Below are positions 1 through 11,970 of a DNA stretch of 64,000 bases, in pieces. Position 1 is the stretch's first letter. Every line of letters begins with the position of its first letter. Under the pieces are notes generated by a model. It was not told where the DNA came from, made no database searches, and worked only from the letters and a program-made list of their open reading frames with translations. The stretch is taken from positions 434,001 to 498,000 of the forward strand of contig VDFB02254990.1 in the NCBI GenBank assembly GCA_007258455.2. The letters run 5' to 3'. The stretch comes from Sequoia sempervirens (lineage: Eukaryota; Streptophyta; Pinopsida; Cupressales; Cupressaceae). A program made the position numbers and the translations under genes.

Positions 1-1364
1 CAGCACATAATTCCACATGCAACTATGAATGCTAGAATGTGATTTTCTGCATCTTAAGACCTTTCTCCATTGAATTTTGGAAAATAATTTCTTGATCCTT
101 TAGGAAATGGTGAGTATATAGGTAAAGAAAGAGGACTGAAATGACTCCACCATGGTTGGGAGGAAGTCAATGACATAATGTAATTCTGAAAAATAAATAC
201 AATAGGAGCCTTTACTAGAATAAAATGCTTATGAGTACATTCAACCTTGCAAAGATGCCATCCTCTATCCTCGGGGAAACATCTTTAAATTTTTGGGGAA
301 AACAAGAGCACCATTCTTCAATTTTGAATCCCCAATGGAGTCACCAATTTTTTTTCAGTTAATAGATTTGTCACTTTATGTTTCTACTCTCTTGCCCATT
401 TCAATGATAATCTGACCAATTGTTGAGACACTTGCAATGATAGTTGCAAATTCTCTCTGCTTATTTTACTAGGCATAGCGACCTTCATAAGATATGCAAT
501 GAATGACAAAACAAAGTATGCTTTTGACCAGAAATCAGAAAAGGTAGACTAACATATACCCATAATGATGAAAGTATATGTGGAAGATTGAAACTGAAAT
601 GAAGAGGATGCAGGTTAGATGAATCCGAATTCACATACCCCACAACCCCAATTGGTAAACAAGAAAAGGTGAACAACAAACACTTCCCAAAAGATTATTT
701 AATTTTGAATTCATAGTTTTAGAAATAAAAAACATCAAAACAATCTGGAATAATAGATGTAATATTGAAGAGAGATTACAGAGACACAAAGGACATGGCA
801 ACCAAAGAGAGTATTAATTAATTCAATGATTTACAAATAGTCCCCTTATTTATCCAATACACAAGTTCAAAGACTCCACATCTGATACAACAAAATGTGC
901 TTGAGAAAGAAAACATGATTCTTGCTTCCCCTATTCTTGAGCTGAAATAGATAGATGAAAAGATAGGAAAAAATATCCCCAATTTTTTACAAGATACATA
1001 TTTATAATGCTTCCCAAGGAGAACTCTTCCATTACCATAACCGATTTTTCCAATTTGATTCTTTTTACAAAGAATTATTATCTTGTTTCCACCACATGGA
1101 TTTTCAAATTCTTCCATAAAATCATTCAGTCTTTTAGTTAAAAAATTATTCCTATATTCTCTCATTTCCATTTGCATAGAAGAATAAGAAGGAAAGAATC
1201 TAAATGATTTGGACTAAGGTGAAAAAGTTGGAGAGAGAAATAATTAGAATAAATTTCACAACATATGCATTTTATCCTAATTTTTCCTCTTCACATAAGT
1301 AAGTGCTTCTTGCATTTTATTTTTCTAATTCCACTCCTGAAATCCATATTTGAGATCTGTATAT
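1..1364. other. No gene recognised
   Basis: AT-rich sequence with only short open frames (64 to 119 codons) that show no domain, no repeated use elsewhere in the window and no gene-like composition. I see nothing to annotate. It forms the left flank of the first inverted-repeat element; the last four bases before that element (ATAT) are its target duplication. Confidence 0.6.
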
Positions 1365-2146
1365 GGGTATGTGTAGGATCATCATGGAAAAAAGGGCCCT
1401 TAAGTGGCAAAAAGTTCAAAAAAATCAGAGTTAGGAAACTTGATGTAAAAATTTGAATAAGTTATCTATATTATTTCAAAAATATGTAACAATAGAATCT
1501 GTAGCAAATTGAATGTAGTTTCTAAACTACTAGGTTTATTTTTAAAATAAAAAATTAGTTGGTGAAAATTTGAAATTTCAATGCGGGTACTTAAATTTGG
1601 GGAAAAAATAAGTAGGTGTCTAACCACCCTAACCATAGTAAAATGATAATATTTTTTAATAATTTTTAGATATGAGTAGAGGAATCATGTCAATGTGATG
1701 CATATTTTTGTAATTTTTCAAAGTAAATAATTAATTATTAATTTTTTATTACAACTTTAAAAAAATATAAAGACTCGTTTGTCTGACCACCTTAACTTGG
1801 TCAAAACTTCATGAAATTCAATTTTATTTTTTAATCCTATAGTATACGAAGCACAGAATGTGATTCATGTTTTAGATTCAAAAAATGTGATATTGTTTAA
1901 AATCTATAGATTTTTCTCAATCAGCCTATCAATCAAGAATTTTGTCATAATTCAAATAGAAAATGAATAATAATTATTTATTAAATTCAAAGTAAAGCAT
2001 AATTTATATTGGTCGAAAGCTAAGAATCGCCTTTAAAAACCCTTTTCATTTCATCAATTTTGGGTAAAAAAAAGTCGTCAGCCACATACCCTACAAATAC
2101 CCACCATATTGCCACTTTTTGGCCCATCATGATTCTGTACATACCC
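1365..2146 (-). mobile_element. TIR element copy c1 (non-autonomous, ~0.8 kb family)
   Basis: First of seven copies of a non-coding element with terminal inverted repeats of about 23 bp (GGGTATGTGYAGGATCAT, then SATGG). Here the left end reads GGGTATGTGTAGGATCATCA and the right end is its inverse. The flanks are ATAT on both sides, a 4-base target-site duplication. I call minus the orientation in which the end carrying AAAAAGTGGCAATAT lies on the right. The body is extremely AT-rich and carries no shared open frame. Confidence 0.85.
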
Positions 2147-2330
2147 ATATGCTGCATTTATGATATAACCAATGGAAAGGAGCCTTTTTCTTTTTTTTTT
2201 CACAATCAATAAAAATAATGTATTGAGTGTGGCCCTGGTATTCCTATGGGAGTGTCTTCACTGCCAATAAAGCATCAAGCATTCCAAAATATACAGTCAT
2301 GTCTCCCAAAGATTTGCTACATATTAGTAA

Positions 2331-2605
2331 TGTATAATGAGAGCATGTGTAATCTCAAAAACAAGTTGAGTGCATTAAGTTCCTAGAACGAACTTGCTTT
2401 ATTGGGTCACTAGATGTAAAGATAAAATCATTGCAAATTGGGAAGTTTGATTAAAAAACAAGTGCCTTGATTAGGTCACTAGATGTATAATGAGAGCATG
2501 TGTAATCTTGAAAACAAGTTGAGTGCATTAAGTTCCCAGAACGAAGTGCCTTTCTTGGGTCACTAGATGTAAAGATAAAATCATTGCAAATTGGGAAATT
2601 TGATT
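2331..2605. repeat. Tandem duplication, period 153 bp
   Basis: Bases 2331-2452 recur at 2484-2605 with a few differences. Both copies run from TGTATAATGAGAGCATG to AATTGGGAARTTTGATT, offset by exactly 153 bases. The 97-codon open frame at 2584-2877 starts in the second copy and resembles nothing I know, so I do not call it a gene. Confidence 0.85.
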
Positions 2606-4143
2606 CAAAACTTTTATCCCAACATTTGTGTACTCTAACTGGATTGTCTGGATTCTTCCCAAGTAGTACAAATATCAGAAAATCTATTGATTTGAATGGG
2701 CTTCAAACCATGGAGCTTTTGAACTTAGTCTTTCTTCTTGATCATAGAGATTGTAATGTAAGTAATTTTGAACCAAGAGATTCAACAATGTTTCATGTCC
2801 CAGCTCATCAGGTCATAATGTTATTGTCTATGCCAAGTAAGAAGAGTACCTCTTATTTCAACAAGAGAATATGTTAGCTCATAGTTGTACGAGTAATAAA
2901 AGTACAACATAGTAGCCAAAATATCAAGTTTTCTTCAATTTTGATTTCTTCAAATGAGAAATGGCATTTGAAGAGCATCTTTTGGCCTCGTGGTATTATT
3001 TTTGGTCAATCAAAAATATTAATACCAGCAAGTATGCAAATATCTCCAACTCTGGGATAATGTTGTTCTTGGAGGAAACAACTTGATTTGTAGTTGTGGT
3101 AGTATCAACCTCCATATCCTTTTCTTCTTCCTCTTAAAGTATCGCCTAGCATTGTGATGTAATACATTGTTTCAAATCAACCATTTGCATTCACTAGAAA
3201 TTTTCTAAAGCCAATTCAACAGACCTTTCTAGTGGATATCCTGTGACCATCTCAAAGTCATCATGCCAATCAATCCATGTTCCCTATTGTGGAAGAAGAA
3301 TACTTGCAAGTGTCGTGGAGTCTATTTTTTCACTTCACCAATTACATTTTATTTGATGAATGTCCATAAGCTATTGCAAACAATGGGAACCCTAAAATTT
3401 CCAATGGCAGTCGAGCGATCGAGGAAATGTGTAACTTTATAACCAATGTCGAGGATCTTTGAGGTTTTAGAACATGGAAAACTCTTGGAACTTAAAGATG
3501 GGTGGGGGCTTTAATAAACATTAAACTTAGGGTGCCCATGTTTTAAATCTCCATCCTTTAAAAATATCTCATCAAATGACTTTAATAAAGTCTTCCAACT
3601 TTTTTAAAATATTTCACGTGAAATTTACTTTTAATAAAGTTCCCAAAATTCCAATTTCACTTTATGAAATTTTCTCCCCTTCTAATTAACTTTCAACCTT
3701 GGGAAATTGACAAAAAAAAATTATGCTTCACAACATTTAAACACTACCTGAAATTAATAGAATGTCTTTATTAATTTCCCCTGAAGCTATGCCTTGACCA
3801 AAAACACATAATCCTTCATAAATCTCATTCATAAATTCCTTTTCACACAAAATTTGGATAGCAGGAGGATTGGGTAGTCCCGAGCAAGACCTAGAAAATT
3901 TTGAATTTCTAGCAACATAGAAGTTTGATTTTTACTCAGTTTGTGAATCACGGGCAAAAAAATGCGAAGCTAATAATTTCACAAATGGTAAAGAATATGA
4001 GCACAAGGACTAGCTAGATTGGTTAAAATATGGTTAGGGTCATGCTCACAAAAGAATTTTGCATCATCTTTTTAAGATTTGCAAAATTAATTATTTTTGT
4101 GATTTGGAAGGCTCATGACAATATAGGATGAACTAAAAATAAT
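2606..4143. other. No gene recognised
   Basis: AT-rich sequence. A short minus-strand open stretch near 3203-3282 (about 26 codons, reading GTWIDWHDDFEMVTGYPLER and onward) has protein-like composition but no neighbours in frame and no family I recognise. Otherwise I see nothing. Confidence 0.5.
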
Positions 4144-5345
4144 GTGTGCAAGTGTTTTTTTAATATCCTGAAGCACTTTGGATCATTCCAAGATTATTTT
4201 GTTAGATGGATTTCTTCATCTTGATGATTGGATCACATAATGTGATTTGTTGATACAAAAAAAATTGCATAGTAATGAACCATGGAGGTATCATGTCTCT
4301 AATAATTTTATTATATAAGGTATTTGATATTATTTTCAAGAAGCTAGTTAGTTACATTAATGTTCTATAATAATGAATGTGATTATTTATAAGTTGTTAT
4401 GAATATTTACATACATGTCTAATCCAATTCAATCCTTCAAAAATTCAAAAGAAATTCCCTAGGGTGAGGTTGGTGCATAGTATGTTTTGGTAGAATACTA
4501 TGTGCAAGTGTTTTTTATGTCAAGATTTTGGATCATTCTGGGATCCTTTTGGTAGATGGCTTTCTTTATCTCGATGATTGGATAAAAAATGTGATTTGTT
4601 AATACAAAAAAAGTAAATAGTAATGAACCATGGAAATATCATGTCTTTAATACTTTTATTATATAAGGTATTTGATATTCTCTTCAAGAAGCTAGTTAGT
4701 TACATTCTGACCTATATGTTGAAATATCATAGTTTTCATGGCTAGTGGAAAAAACATGAAGTGGAGGTCAAGGATGAAAAAAATTTACTTTTTGGTGAGA
4801 CAGACGTTGCTATATTTGGTTGTAGGTAATTCATTTTAAATGTCTAATGATAAGCTTCCATGAGAGATTTCATGAGAAAAGTGTTTATAGGGGTCATATT
4901 TTTTGTTTTTATTTGATGTGTTGTTATGAATATTTATGTACATGTCTAATCCAATTCAATTCTTCAGAAATTCCATAGGGAGAGGTTGGTGTAGAGTATG
5001 TAGTTGAATCAATAGGAGTCTTTATTAATAAAGAGAAATAAGTTGCACAATTGAAGGTATATCATTTTTTACCTCTAATAATTTAGAATGAGCAAGCTTT
5101 TGGTAGAATACTGTGTGCAAGTGTTTTTTTATATTAGCATTTTGGATCATTCTAGGATCCTTTTGGTAGATGGATTTCTTCATCTTGATGATTGGATCAC
5201 AAAATGTGATTTGTTGATACAAAAAATATTACACAATAATGAACAATGGAAATACCATGTCTCTAATACTTTTATTATATAAGGTATTTGATATTCTTTT
5301 CAAGCAACTAGTTAGTTACATTAATGTTGTTCTAGAATAAGGAAT
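4144..5345. repeat. Shuffled block repeat (A-B-A'-B'-A'')
   Basis: Block A, starting TGTGCAAGTGTTTTTT, occurs at about 4144-4365, 4485-4710 and 5097-5345. Block B, starting TGTTATGAATATTTA and ending GAGGTTGGTG, occurs at about 4394-4482 and 4918-5000. The order is A-B-A-spacer-B-A, all on the same strand. The blocks differ by scattered substitutions, so the duplications are old. A 64-codon frame in the third A block is the best preserved reading (motif LLVDGFLHLDDWI), but the same frame is broken in the other copies. Confidence 0.8.
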
Positions 5346-6184
5346 ATGATTCTATATGATCTTAAAGTTAGCAGCAGTTCATGTGTAGGCATTATGGTTC
5401 AATTCATATATGTCATTTTGTTGTTTCATAAATCCTATAGGCTATACCTTGGATCTTAATGGAATTTTGATATCTCTAATAATAAGTTTTAAAAAAAATC
5501 TTTCTGTAATTATCTAAGAGTGTTGAGCTTAACTAATGTTTTCTAGGTGACTCTTTACTTTAGCAAGAAATAGCAATTTTTTTCTTCTTGTTGGTAATTC
5601 TCATATGAGTGCTAAAATGTAGTCATCTTAGCTCCTAGCAATAATACCCCAATGTTCATTGTTGGGGTTAATGAGCATGAGTAAAAATTTGATTTGAACA
5701 CTATATCAAACCCCAGCTATACCACAAACCCCTTGCTTATGCAGAAAAAATAGATGGAGTTGTCTGTCTAAAAGAGAAAGAAGGGGCCTTCACATGGTGA
5801 TCACTAGAACATTTGAAAATAATGACTTAGTTGATTTTTAGCATGTATTAGCTATTACATAGCTTGGTCCACTTCTTTATGCAATAGTTTGAATGTGTTG
5901 TTCAAAAATCTTTCTATTTTTTTTATCTTTTGGAGTTGTATAATAAAAAAGGCATTGTAACTCAGTTTTCTTAGTCGCAATAGTAAGAAACACACTTTGT
6001 AACACATTTTTCAAAGAAAAGACACATATTTATGTCTTGTATATGTTGTAAGAACATATTTTCTCAATAAAATTTCAGTATTTTCCTTCTTAATAGCTAT
6101 TTCATTATCTGCAAATGAATGATTGAATATTTTTTTTGTATTTTATGTTTAAACCTCAAAGAATTGTCTCTTTTTTAACACTTT
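5346..6184. other. No gene recognised
   Basis: AT-rich intervening DNA with stops in all frames. Nothing to annotate. Confidence 0.5.
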
Positions 6185-7570
6185 TAGTCAGAAATTAGTG
6201 AAAAATAATAATTAAATAAACTACCAATCAACTAAATATAATACTAATTGACTAAAATTAGTAAATAAATGACTTAATATATGACTAAATATAATGATTA
6301 TGTACAATGATAAATTTAAGAAACCCCCCTCAAAAAAATATGTAAAATCCTGGAGAATCTTTCATTCTTTTAGAAAAAATATTAATTTTTATAGGCGAAT
6401 CTCTCCTCTTTTTAAAAAAAAAATATTATTTTTTTGGTGATTTCTTTACATCTCTAAAATTTTGTAGAAAATTTTGGTGAATCATGAAAACTAATAGGGA
6501 AATGAATTATTTCTAATTGAAAATCCATCCAATCTTAAATAATTCTCACGGAAAAGTAGGGGCCCAACATTGAAAATTATTGATGGATTTAAGGGGTAGA
6601 CTATAATGTTTACTTTCCAGCATTATTTTAAAATACAATATAATGGACCTCATTGTATTCTACAAGGTAAAATGTACCCATGATGTATAATTCTCATGGA
6701 GCTCAAAATTTATTTTAGATCATTGATCTAACAACCCTCATTATACTCTACAAGGTAAAATATACCCACAATCTACAATGCTCATGAGATCCAAAATTGT
6801 GAGCCCCATGAGCATTACAGATTGTGGGTACATTTTACCTCATGGAATACAACAAAGGTCATTATATTATAGTATAAATCAATGGTGGAAACTAAATATT
6901 AGAAATATGGTCCTAAAGAAACTATTAATTATGATATACTATTGGTGAATTAATATAGATTTTTACTAGAATTTATAAAATTTAGGCGAATATGATCTAA
7001 TCATGTATAAAATATTGTGGTGAATTTTGAGTTAAATTTTTTCATAAAATAAATTCATTGGCGATTTAAATAAGACTGTAATAAAATTTTGTAAAAACAT
7101 GGTGATTAAAGTCATGTTATAGCTCAAACTATTAGCCAATTTTGGATTCCCAAATTTTAACTATTAGCCAATTGGAAAATATTAGCCACTAAAAAAATCA
7201 CTAATTATGTAATTAATAAACAATGTTTCAATATAGTACCAGTTGATAGAAATCAATGAACAAGAATAATTAAATAAACTAATAAATTGATCAAAATGAC
7301 GATTAAAACTAATAACTAAATACCCTACCAATGGACAAAAATCAGTGAATAAAATCACTAAATAAGTGACTAGTTAATAACAATCAATGACTAAATTAAT
7401 GACTAAATATATCAGTCAATAGAAAATGACTAAATAAACAACTAAATATACTACCAAGTCAATCAATCAAAACAACCAATAAATGACTAAAAATGGTTTA
7501 TTCATCAATACAATCACATCATAAATGACTGGCAATAAACTACTAATGGTCACATGATCATGTTTAGTCA
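6185..7570. repeat. Dispersed short-motif cluster (TGACTAAAT-like)
   Basis: Two stretches, about 6185-6310 and 7190-7570, are dense in degenerate short motifs of the type TGACTAAAT, ACTACCAAT and CTAATTGACTAAA. They flank the foldback element at 6602-6900. Such clusters of short subterminal motifs are known from some DNA transposons, but I cannot identify TIRs or a target duplication for a larger element here. Confidence 0.4.
6602..6900. mobile_element. Foldback / long-TIR element (MITE-like)
   Basis: The left arm (about 6602-6715, beginning TATAATGTTTACTTTCCA and including TACAAGGTAAAATGTACCC) is the inverse of the right arm (about 6797-6900, ending TGGTGGAAACTAAATATTA). A third arm-like copy at 6736-6796 lies directly against the right arm and makes a near-perfect cruciform around 6797. 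The arms are about 100 bp with scattered mismatches. There is no coding sequence. The ends are approximate and I could not fix a target duplication. Confidence 0.65.
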
Positions 7571-8899
7571 TTTTTATGTATTTTTTAGTAGTTTTTTTAA
7601 TCATATATCATTGTTTTTGTATTAGTGCATGTAGTGGCTATGCAATTTTTTTAGGATTTTCTTTCTCTTTGGGCCTAATGATATATACATGACACCCCTA
7701 TAGGTGTTTTCCTCCAAAATTCTCTCCCATTTTTTGACTAATTCCTACCCACTCACCAAGTCGCTCATCTCTTTTTAGCGAGTTCTCTTGACTATCAGGG
7801 AAGAGATTTTATGAATATTTTCAAGTGGAAAAATTTTGTTTCCCTCTCCACTCCTAGAGTCAGCCTCTTTTGACATTGCCATTATTTCCAACACCAGATC
7901 AGATTGGATAGAGGCAATCATTTAAAGTAGAACATTTCTTCTAAAAATGAGACCTAAACGAAGCTTGGTGGAGATCTGAATCATTGAGTTGTTACACGCA
8001 TTTTCATTATGGAAGCAACTCAACTTTTATTACCAGATCAAATTTTATTTTTTATTAGATTCGAGGTTATTTGGTGACAACTCCTGTTAGTGTTTTCAAC
8101 TTTTCTAGCAAAGAGTGTTTGGTGCTTGTGTGATTCCCTTTTCTTATAAAAGGGATGTTTTTCTAGAGAACAGGGACATGATCAAAGTATTCATCATATT
8201 GATCAATAGATGGACAAATATCATTAGCAGTAGGATAGTATAGTAGATTTCTTGTAGAGATTTAATCGCTCTTTTGTAATTGATGTCAAGACACTTATTT
8301 AGTTGTTTGAACTTAGCATTATTCAGTAATATCAAGAAAAAAGTTGTATCAGATTGTGCTCATGTGGCCTTTATTTTACACTTTATTCTTTGTCATATAT
8401 ATATATATATATCAAATTCTTTATGTTCTAGTTCTTTCAATGTAACTCTTAATTATTATTTTTTCATTATTAAGCTTCTATGATTTTTTAACCTTAGCTT
8501 ACAAGAATTTAATCATGTTTTGATATTATTTCAATCTCTTGTTAAAGTTTCAGGTGGTTTCATATTATGATATTAGGTAGATAGCTTTGTAAGAATCTAA
8601 AATATCATGTTTGAATCTAGGTTTCCCTTTTCTACTTGAATCTTAATGGGTGCTTCCCACAAGAGGATTTAAATGTCTATTATATTCCTACAACATCCTT
8701 TTTTGATCATTCTCCTTCCTACAATGAAGGGTCGGTGGCATTTTTTGTTTAATTTATAAAAAAAATAGCTATTAAGGAGCTTTGAAATGTTGTAAAACCT
8801 TTGGTGCATCACCACCTTTAGTTTTTATTTTTTCATTTCCTTCTCCATTTTCCCATACCCAAAGGAGAGCTAACTTCTTTAACAATTATCGAGGTTATT
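7571..8899. other. No gene recognised; (AT)n at 8394-8413
   Basis: Unassigned AT-rich DNA with a short AT microsatellite at 8394-8413. Homology to the gag region of the G2 element becomes visible only from about 8900 onwards, so this stretch may include older, unrecognisable retroelement sequence. Confidence 0.45.
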
Positions 8900-9777
8900 T
8901 AGTGAGGCGCAAGCAGGTCCCCTACACATTGAGTTTCCCATAAGGGTATTCGGGAGAAGCATAGGATTTTAAGATCAACAATTCCTTTTGCAACCTCTTC
9001 CAAATGCATATGGGTCCCAAGATGACCTTAACCAATTTAATAACATGTAAACAAAAGGCGGACATAAAAATCATAAATTTCATAATGAGATATCAAATGC
9101 TTTATTCATGCAAATAAACATTAAGATTCACAATTTCCGACCTTCATCAAATGTTTATTTTTAATTTGTGATAACATATCTAAACTAAGCTTGAAATGTT
9201 GATATTTTCTTCATTCACATAGTTTTGTACAACCCTTTATGATTACCAAAATTTTGTTAGTAGTCATGAAGTGAAAACTCCCTCTAGTTGTCCTAAAAAT
9301 TATGAATGTACACCTCAAAACAATTACCAACCTTTCAATAAATAGAATAAGGGCTTCCTTCAACTTAGTCCCCCTCAATCCAATCAAAATTTTAACACCC
9401 AAGTGGCTACTATAAAGATGAAAAAACTATATGATTTTGTAGCAAGAAATAGACAATTTACATCTCTACTTGATACCCTTTATAATATCATGTTGTAGAT
9501 CTTAGCGAAGAATTTGATCTCCTTACCTCCTATTAGAGAACCTAATCCTACCAAGCCTTTACCTCCAAGCAATAGACCAAATTCCTATTGTCACTTCCAT
9601 TGAAAAAATGGACATGATATGGAACATTGCAATCATCTTAAACAACTTGTGCAAGACCTCATTGATTCTAATCATATCCAAATTGGAATTGTGAATAATC
9701 AATGGAATAAGTTTGCAGCTCCTCCTAATCAAAATTCATTAATATCTACCAATCCCATGCCTAATCATAACATATCC
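8900..9777 (+). pseudogene. gag: G1 gag remnant with zinc knuckle
   Basis: Capsid-type polyprotein fragment, frameshifted and carrying stops. The start is set only by homology to G2 gag: the stretch CTTCCAAATGCATATGG near 8996 matches the G2 capsid coding sequence. At about 9577-9690 it reads YCHFH, a stop, then KNGHDMEHCNHLKQLVQDL. That is the C-x2-H-x4-GH-x4-C knuckle followed by the LIDSNHIQI segment typical of plant Ty3/gypsy gag. Copy c2 of the inverted-repeat element sits just after ISTNPMPNHNIS. It cannot make a full protein. Confidence 0.7.
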
Positions 9778-10575
9778 GGGTATGGGCAACATCATGATGG
9801 GCCAAAAAGTTGCAATATGATGGGTATTTGTAGGGTATGTGGCTGACGACTTTTTTTTACCCAAAATTAATGAAACGAAAAGGGTTTTTAAAGGAGATTC
9901 TTAGCTTTCCACCAATATAAATTATGATTTACTTTGAATTTAATAAATTATTATTATTCATTTTCTATTTGAATTACGACTAAAGTCCTGATTGATAGGC
10001 TTATTGAAAATCATCTATAGCTTTCAAACAATATCATATTTTTTGAATCTGAAACATGCGTCACATTCTATTCTTTGTATACTATAGGATTAAAAAAAAA
10101 AAATGAAGTTCATGAAGTTTTGACTAAGTTAAGGTTGTTAGACACACCATTTTTTATATTTTTTAAAAGTTGTAATAAAAAAATCATAATTAATTATTTT
10201 CTTGGAAACAAATTACAAAAAAATATGCATCACATCAGGACATGAGTCCTCTACTTATATCTAAAATATTATAAAAAAATATTATCATTTTATTGTGGTT
10301 AGGGTGGTCAGATAGACACCTACTTCTTATTTTTTTCCAAATTTAAGTACTACTGCATTAAATTTTCAAATTTTCACCAAATAGATTTTGTTTTTAAAAA
10401 TAAACCTAGTATTTTAGAAACTATAGTCAATTTTCTACAAATTATATTCTTACATATTTTTGAAATAATATAGATAACTTATTCAAATTTTTACGTCAAG
10501 TTGCCTAACTCTAATTTTTCTAAATTTTTTGCCACTTAAGGGCCTATTTTTTCCATGATGATCCTGCACATATCC
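9778..10575 (+). mobile_element. TIR element copy c2, inserted in G1
   Basis: Family member with the left end GGGTATGGGCAACATCATGA and the right end ATGATCCTGCACATATCC. The target duplication is ATCC (9774-9777 and 10576-10579). The homologous position in G2 (minus strand, near 41015-41030) has no insert: the flanking words CCAATCCCAT and AAATGCTAGAG of G1 are matched there without a gap. This gives an independent empty site. Confidence 0.9.
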
Positions 10576-11208
10576 ATCCTTTGTAAATGCTAGAGAAACA
10601 AGGAATTATGACATGATGAAATTTGATACAAATGATGAAAATAGAAAGACAATTAGAATAGCCTTATGAATGATTTACTTACATTTATTGATGATAAACC
10701 TCATAAGGGCCCAACTAGTATGGCACTTGATATCACTTTCTCACAACAAGATATACTTAAACATGCACCCAATGGTCCTCTCTACATAGATGGAAGAATC
10801 AATGACAAGCCTACTAATGGGATATTAATTTCTCTTGTGGATGTGGAGAAGTACATGATCACTAAATAATTCATATTTAAGCATAAGCTCTATCATGATA
10901 CATATGAAAAAGTGAAAGCATAGATCAAAATTTATAATGGTTTTGTGTTCCCTATGATTTTCTCGATAAATATCCCTCTCAAGGTTGGACCAAATAAATT
11001 AACTATATCATTCACTAGCATCTCGTTGTTCAAAAAATATAATGTGAAGTTAGGCTATCCATGGCTTTTCTCCATGAATTTTGTCATGTCGGTTGTGTAT
11101 AAATGTTTAAAACTTCCATTTGGTAATGAGATATTTGTTATGAATCATAGTGGCTTTAATTGTGTATCTTCTCATGGGAACTTCTCATTGGATTTCTTTT
11201 GGCCTTAG
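10576..11208 (+). pseudogene. G1 protease-like region remnant
   Basis: Continues the G1 polyprotein after copy c2. Bases 10666-10866 read LYIDGRINDKPTNGILISLV; 10945-11208 read on through GPNKLTISFTSISL, KLGYPWLFSMN and NHSGFN. The same order (LYIDGRISNRPTPRILIDL, then KLGYKWLSSMN and NHSGF) is seen in G2 on the minus strand. The placement after the zinc knuckle and the DGxInxxPtxxILI pattern fit a retroviral-type aspartic protease of plant gypsy elements. The catalytic D-S/T-G is not intact in either copy. A stop separates the two open parts. Confidence 0.55.
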
Positions 11209-11970
11209 CATATTTAACCTATTGTTCTTTAGTAGCATGCATGAACCCACAATTGAGCCTCCTATCCTAGATGAAACAATGATTGAACCTAAATCCCTTT
11301 CAAATATCTAAGATTAAGTTATGATAAATCCTTCACTCATTTCATATAAGAGACCACGAGATAACCAAACAAATATCATTGTGCCTCCCAAAGTCAAATT
11401 TTTTTAGAAAGCCAAATAAAAATTGGTTGAACAACCTCCCATGATTCCTTCTATTCCTCCCTTAAGGGAAGAAAAGAAAACTATGGTTGATAAACCTACT
11501 CCTACACAAAAAAAACTTGAAAATTTCATGAAAAGAATTCAAAATGCTAGAGAGCATAGGTGTAGACATTTTGCTATAGCTCATCTTTTAAAAGTAAAAG
11601 AACAAAAGAACATAGAAAATTGAACTCCAAAATTGTCTCCAATAAGGAATGATTCCTCCTCATACTCACAATAGTATAAAAATAAATAAACTTCTATGAA
11701 TATTATCATTAGACCTCCCATTGTGATTAATTTGGATGATGATACTGAAATTGCTAAGTTTGATGAGGAAGTGCATAATGAGTTAAACTTAATCTTTTCC
11801 TCTTCTATGAGCTAAAAAGGTGATCCTCATAATAGGAGTGTTGAACTTGGTGTGTGTCCTAGTTTGGCGCTTGATGTTGTCCCTTTGGCTAGTCCTCCTC
11901 CTTTCGCATTTAGTAAACAAGATTGGGATGTGAATGACATGCTATTGGTTGTCTCACATGTGCCTTACTA
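11209..11970 (+). pseudogene. G1 C-terminal linker region remnant
   Basis: The best open part (11423-11600) reads PTPTQKKLENFMKRIQNARE followed by a basic stretch. It is shared with G2 (PTPTQTQLKNNNKRNINARE). Further on, 11700-11970 encodes VVNLDDD-like acidic sequence and ends in QDWDVNDMLL, matching the EQDWDV end in G2 and G3. I do not recognise this domain. In G1, G2 and G3 the coding region ends here, exactly where reverse transcriptase would begin in an autonomous gypsy element. Confidence 0.55.

Noticed and set aside
818..1177. 119-codon minus-strand open frame
   Set aside because: No domain, no homologue in the window, and low-complexity AT-rich composition typical of chance frames here.
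1365..2146. Assignment of the inverted-repeat family to piggyBac because of its 4-base duplication
   Set aside because: piggyBac duplicates TTAA specifically; here the duplications are ATAT, ATCC, ACAA, CCAT and others.
9778..10575. Interpreting the ~0.8 kb repeats as solo LTRs
   Set aside because: The ends are long inverted repeats (~23 bp) starting GGG, not the short TG...CA ends of LTRs, and no primer site or polypurine tract accompanies any copy.
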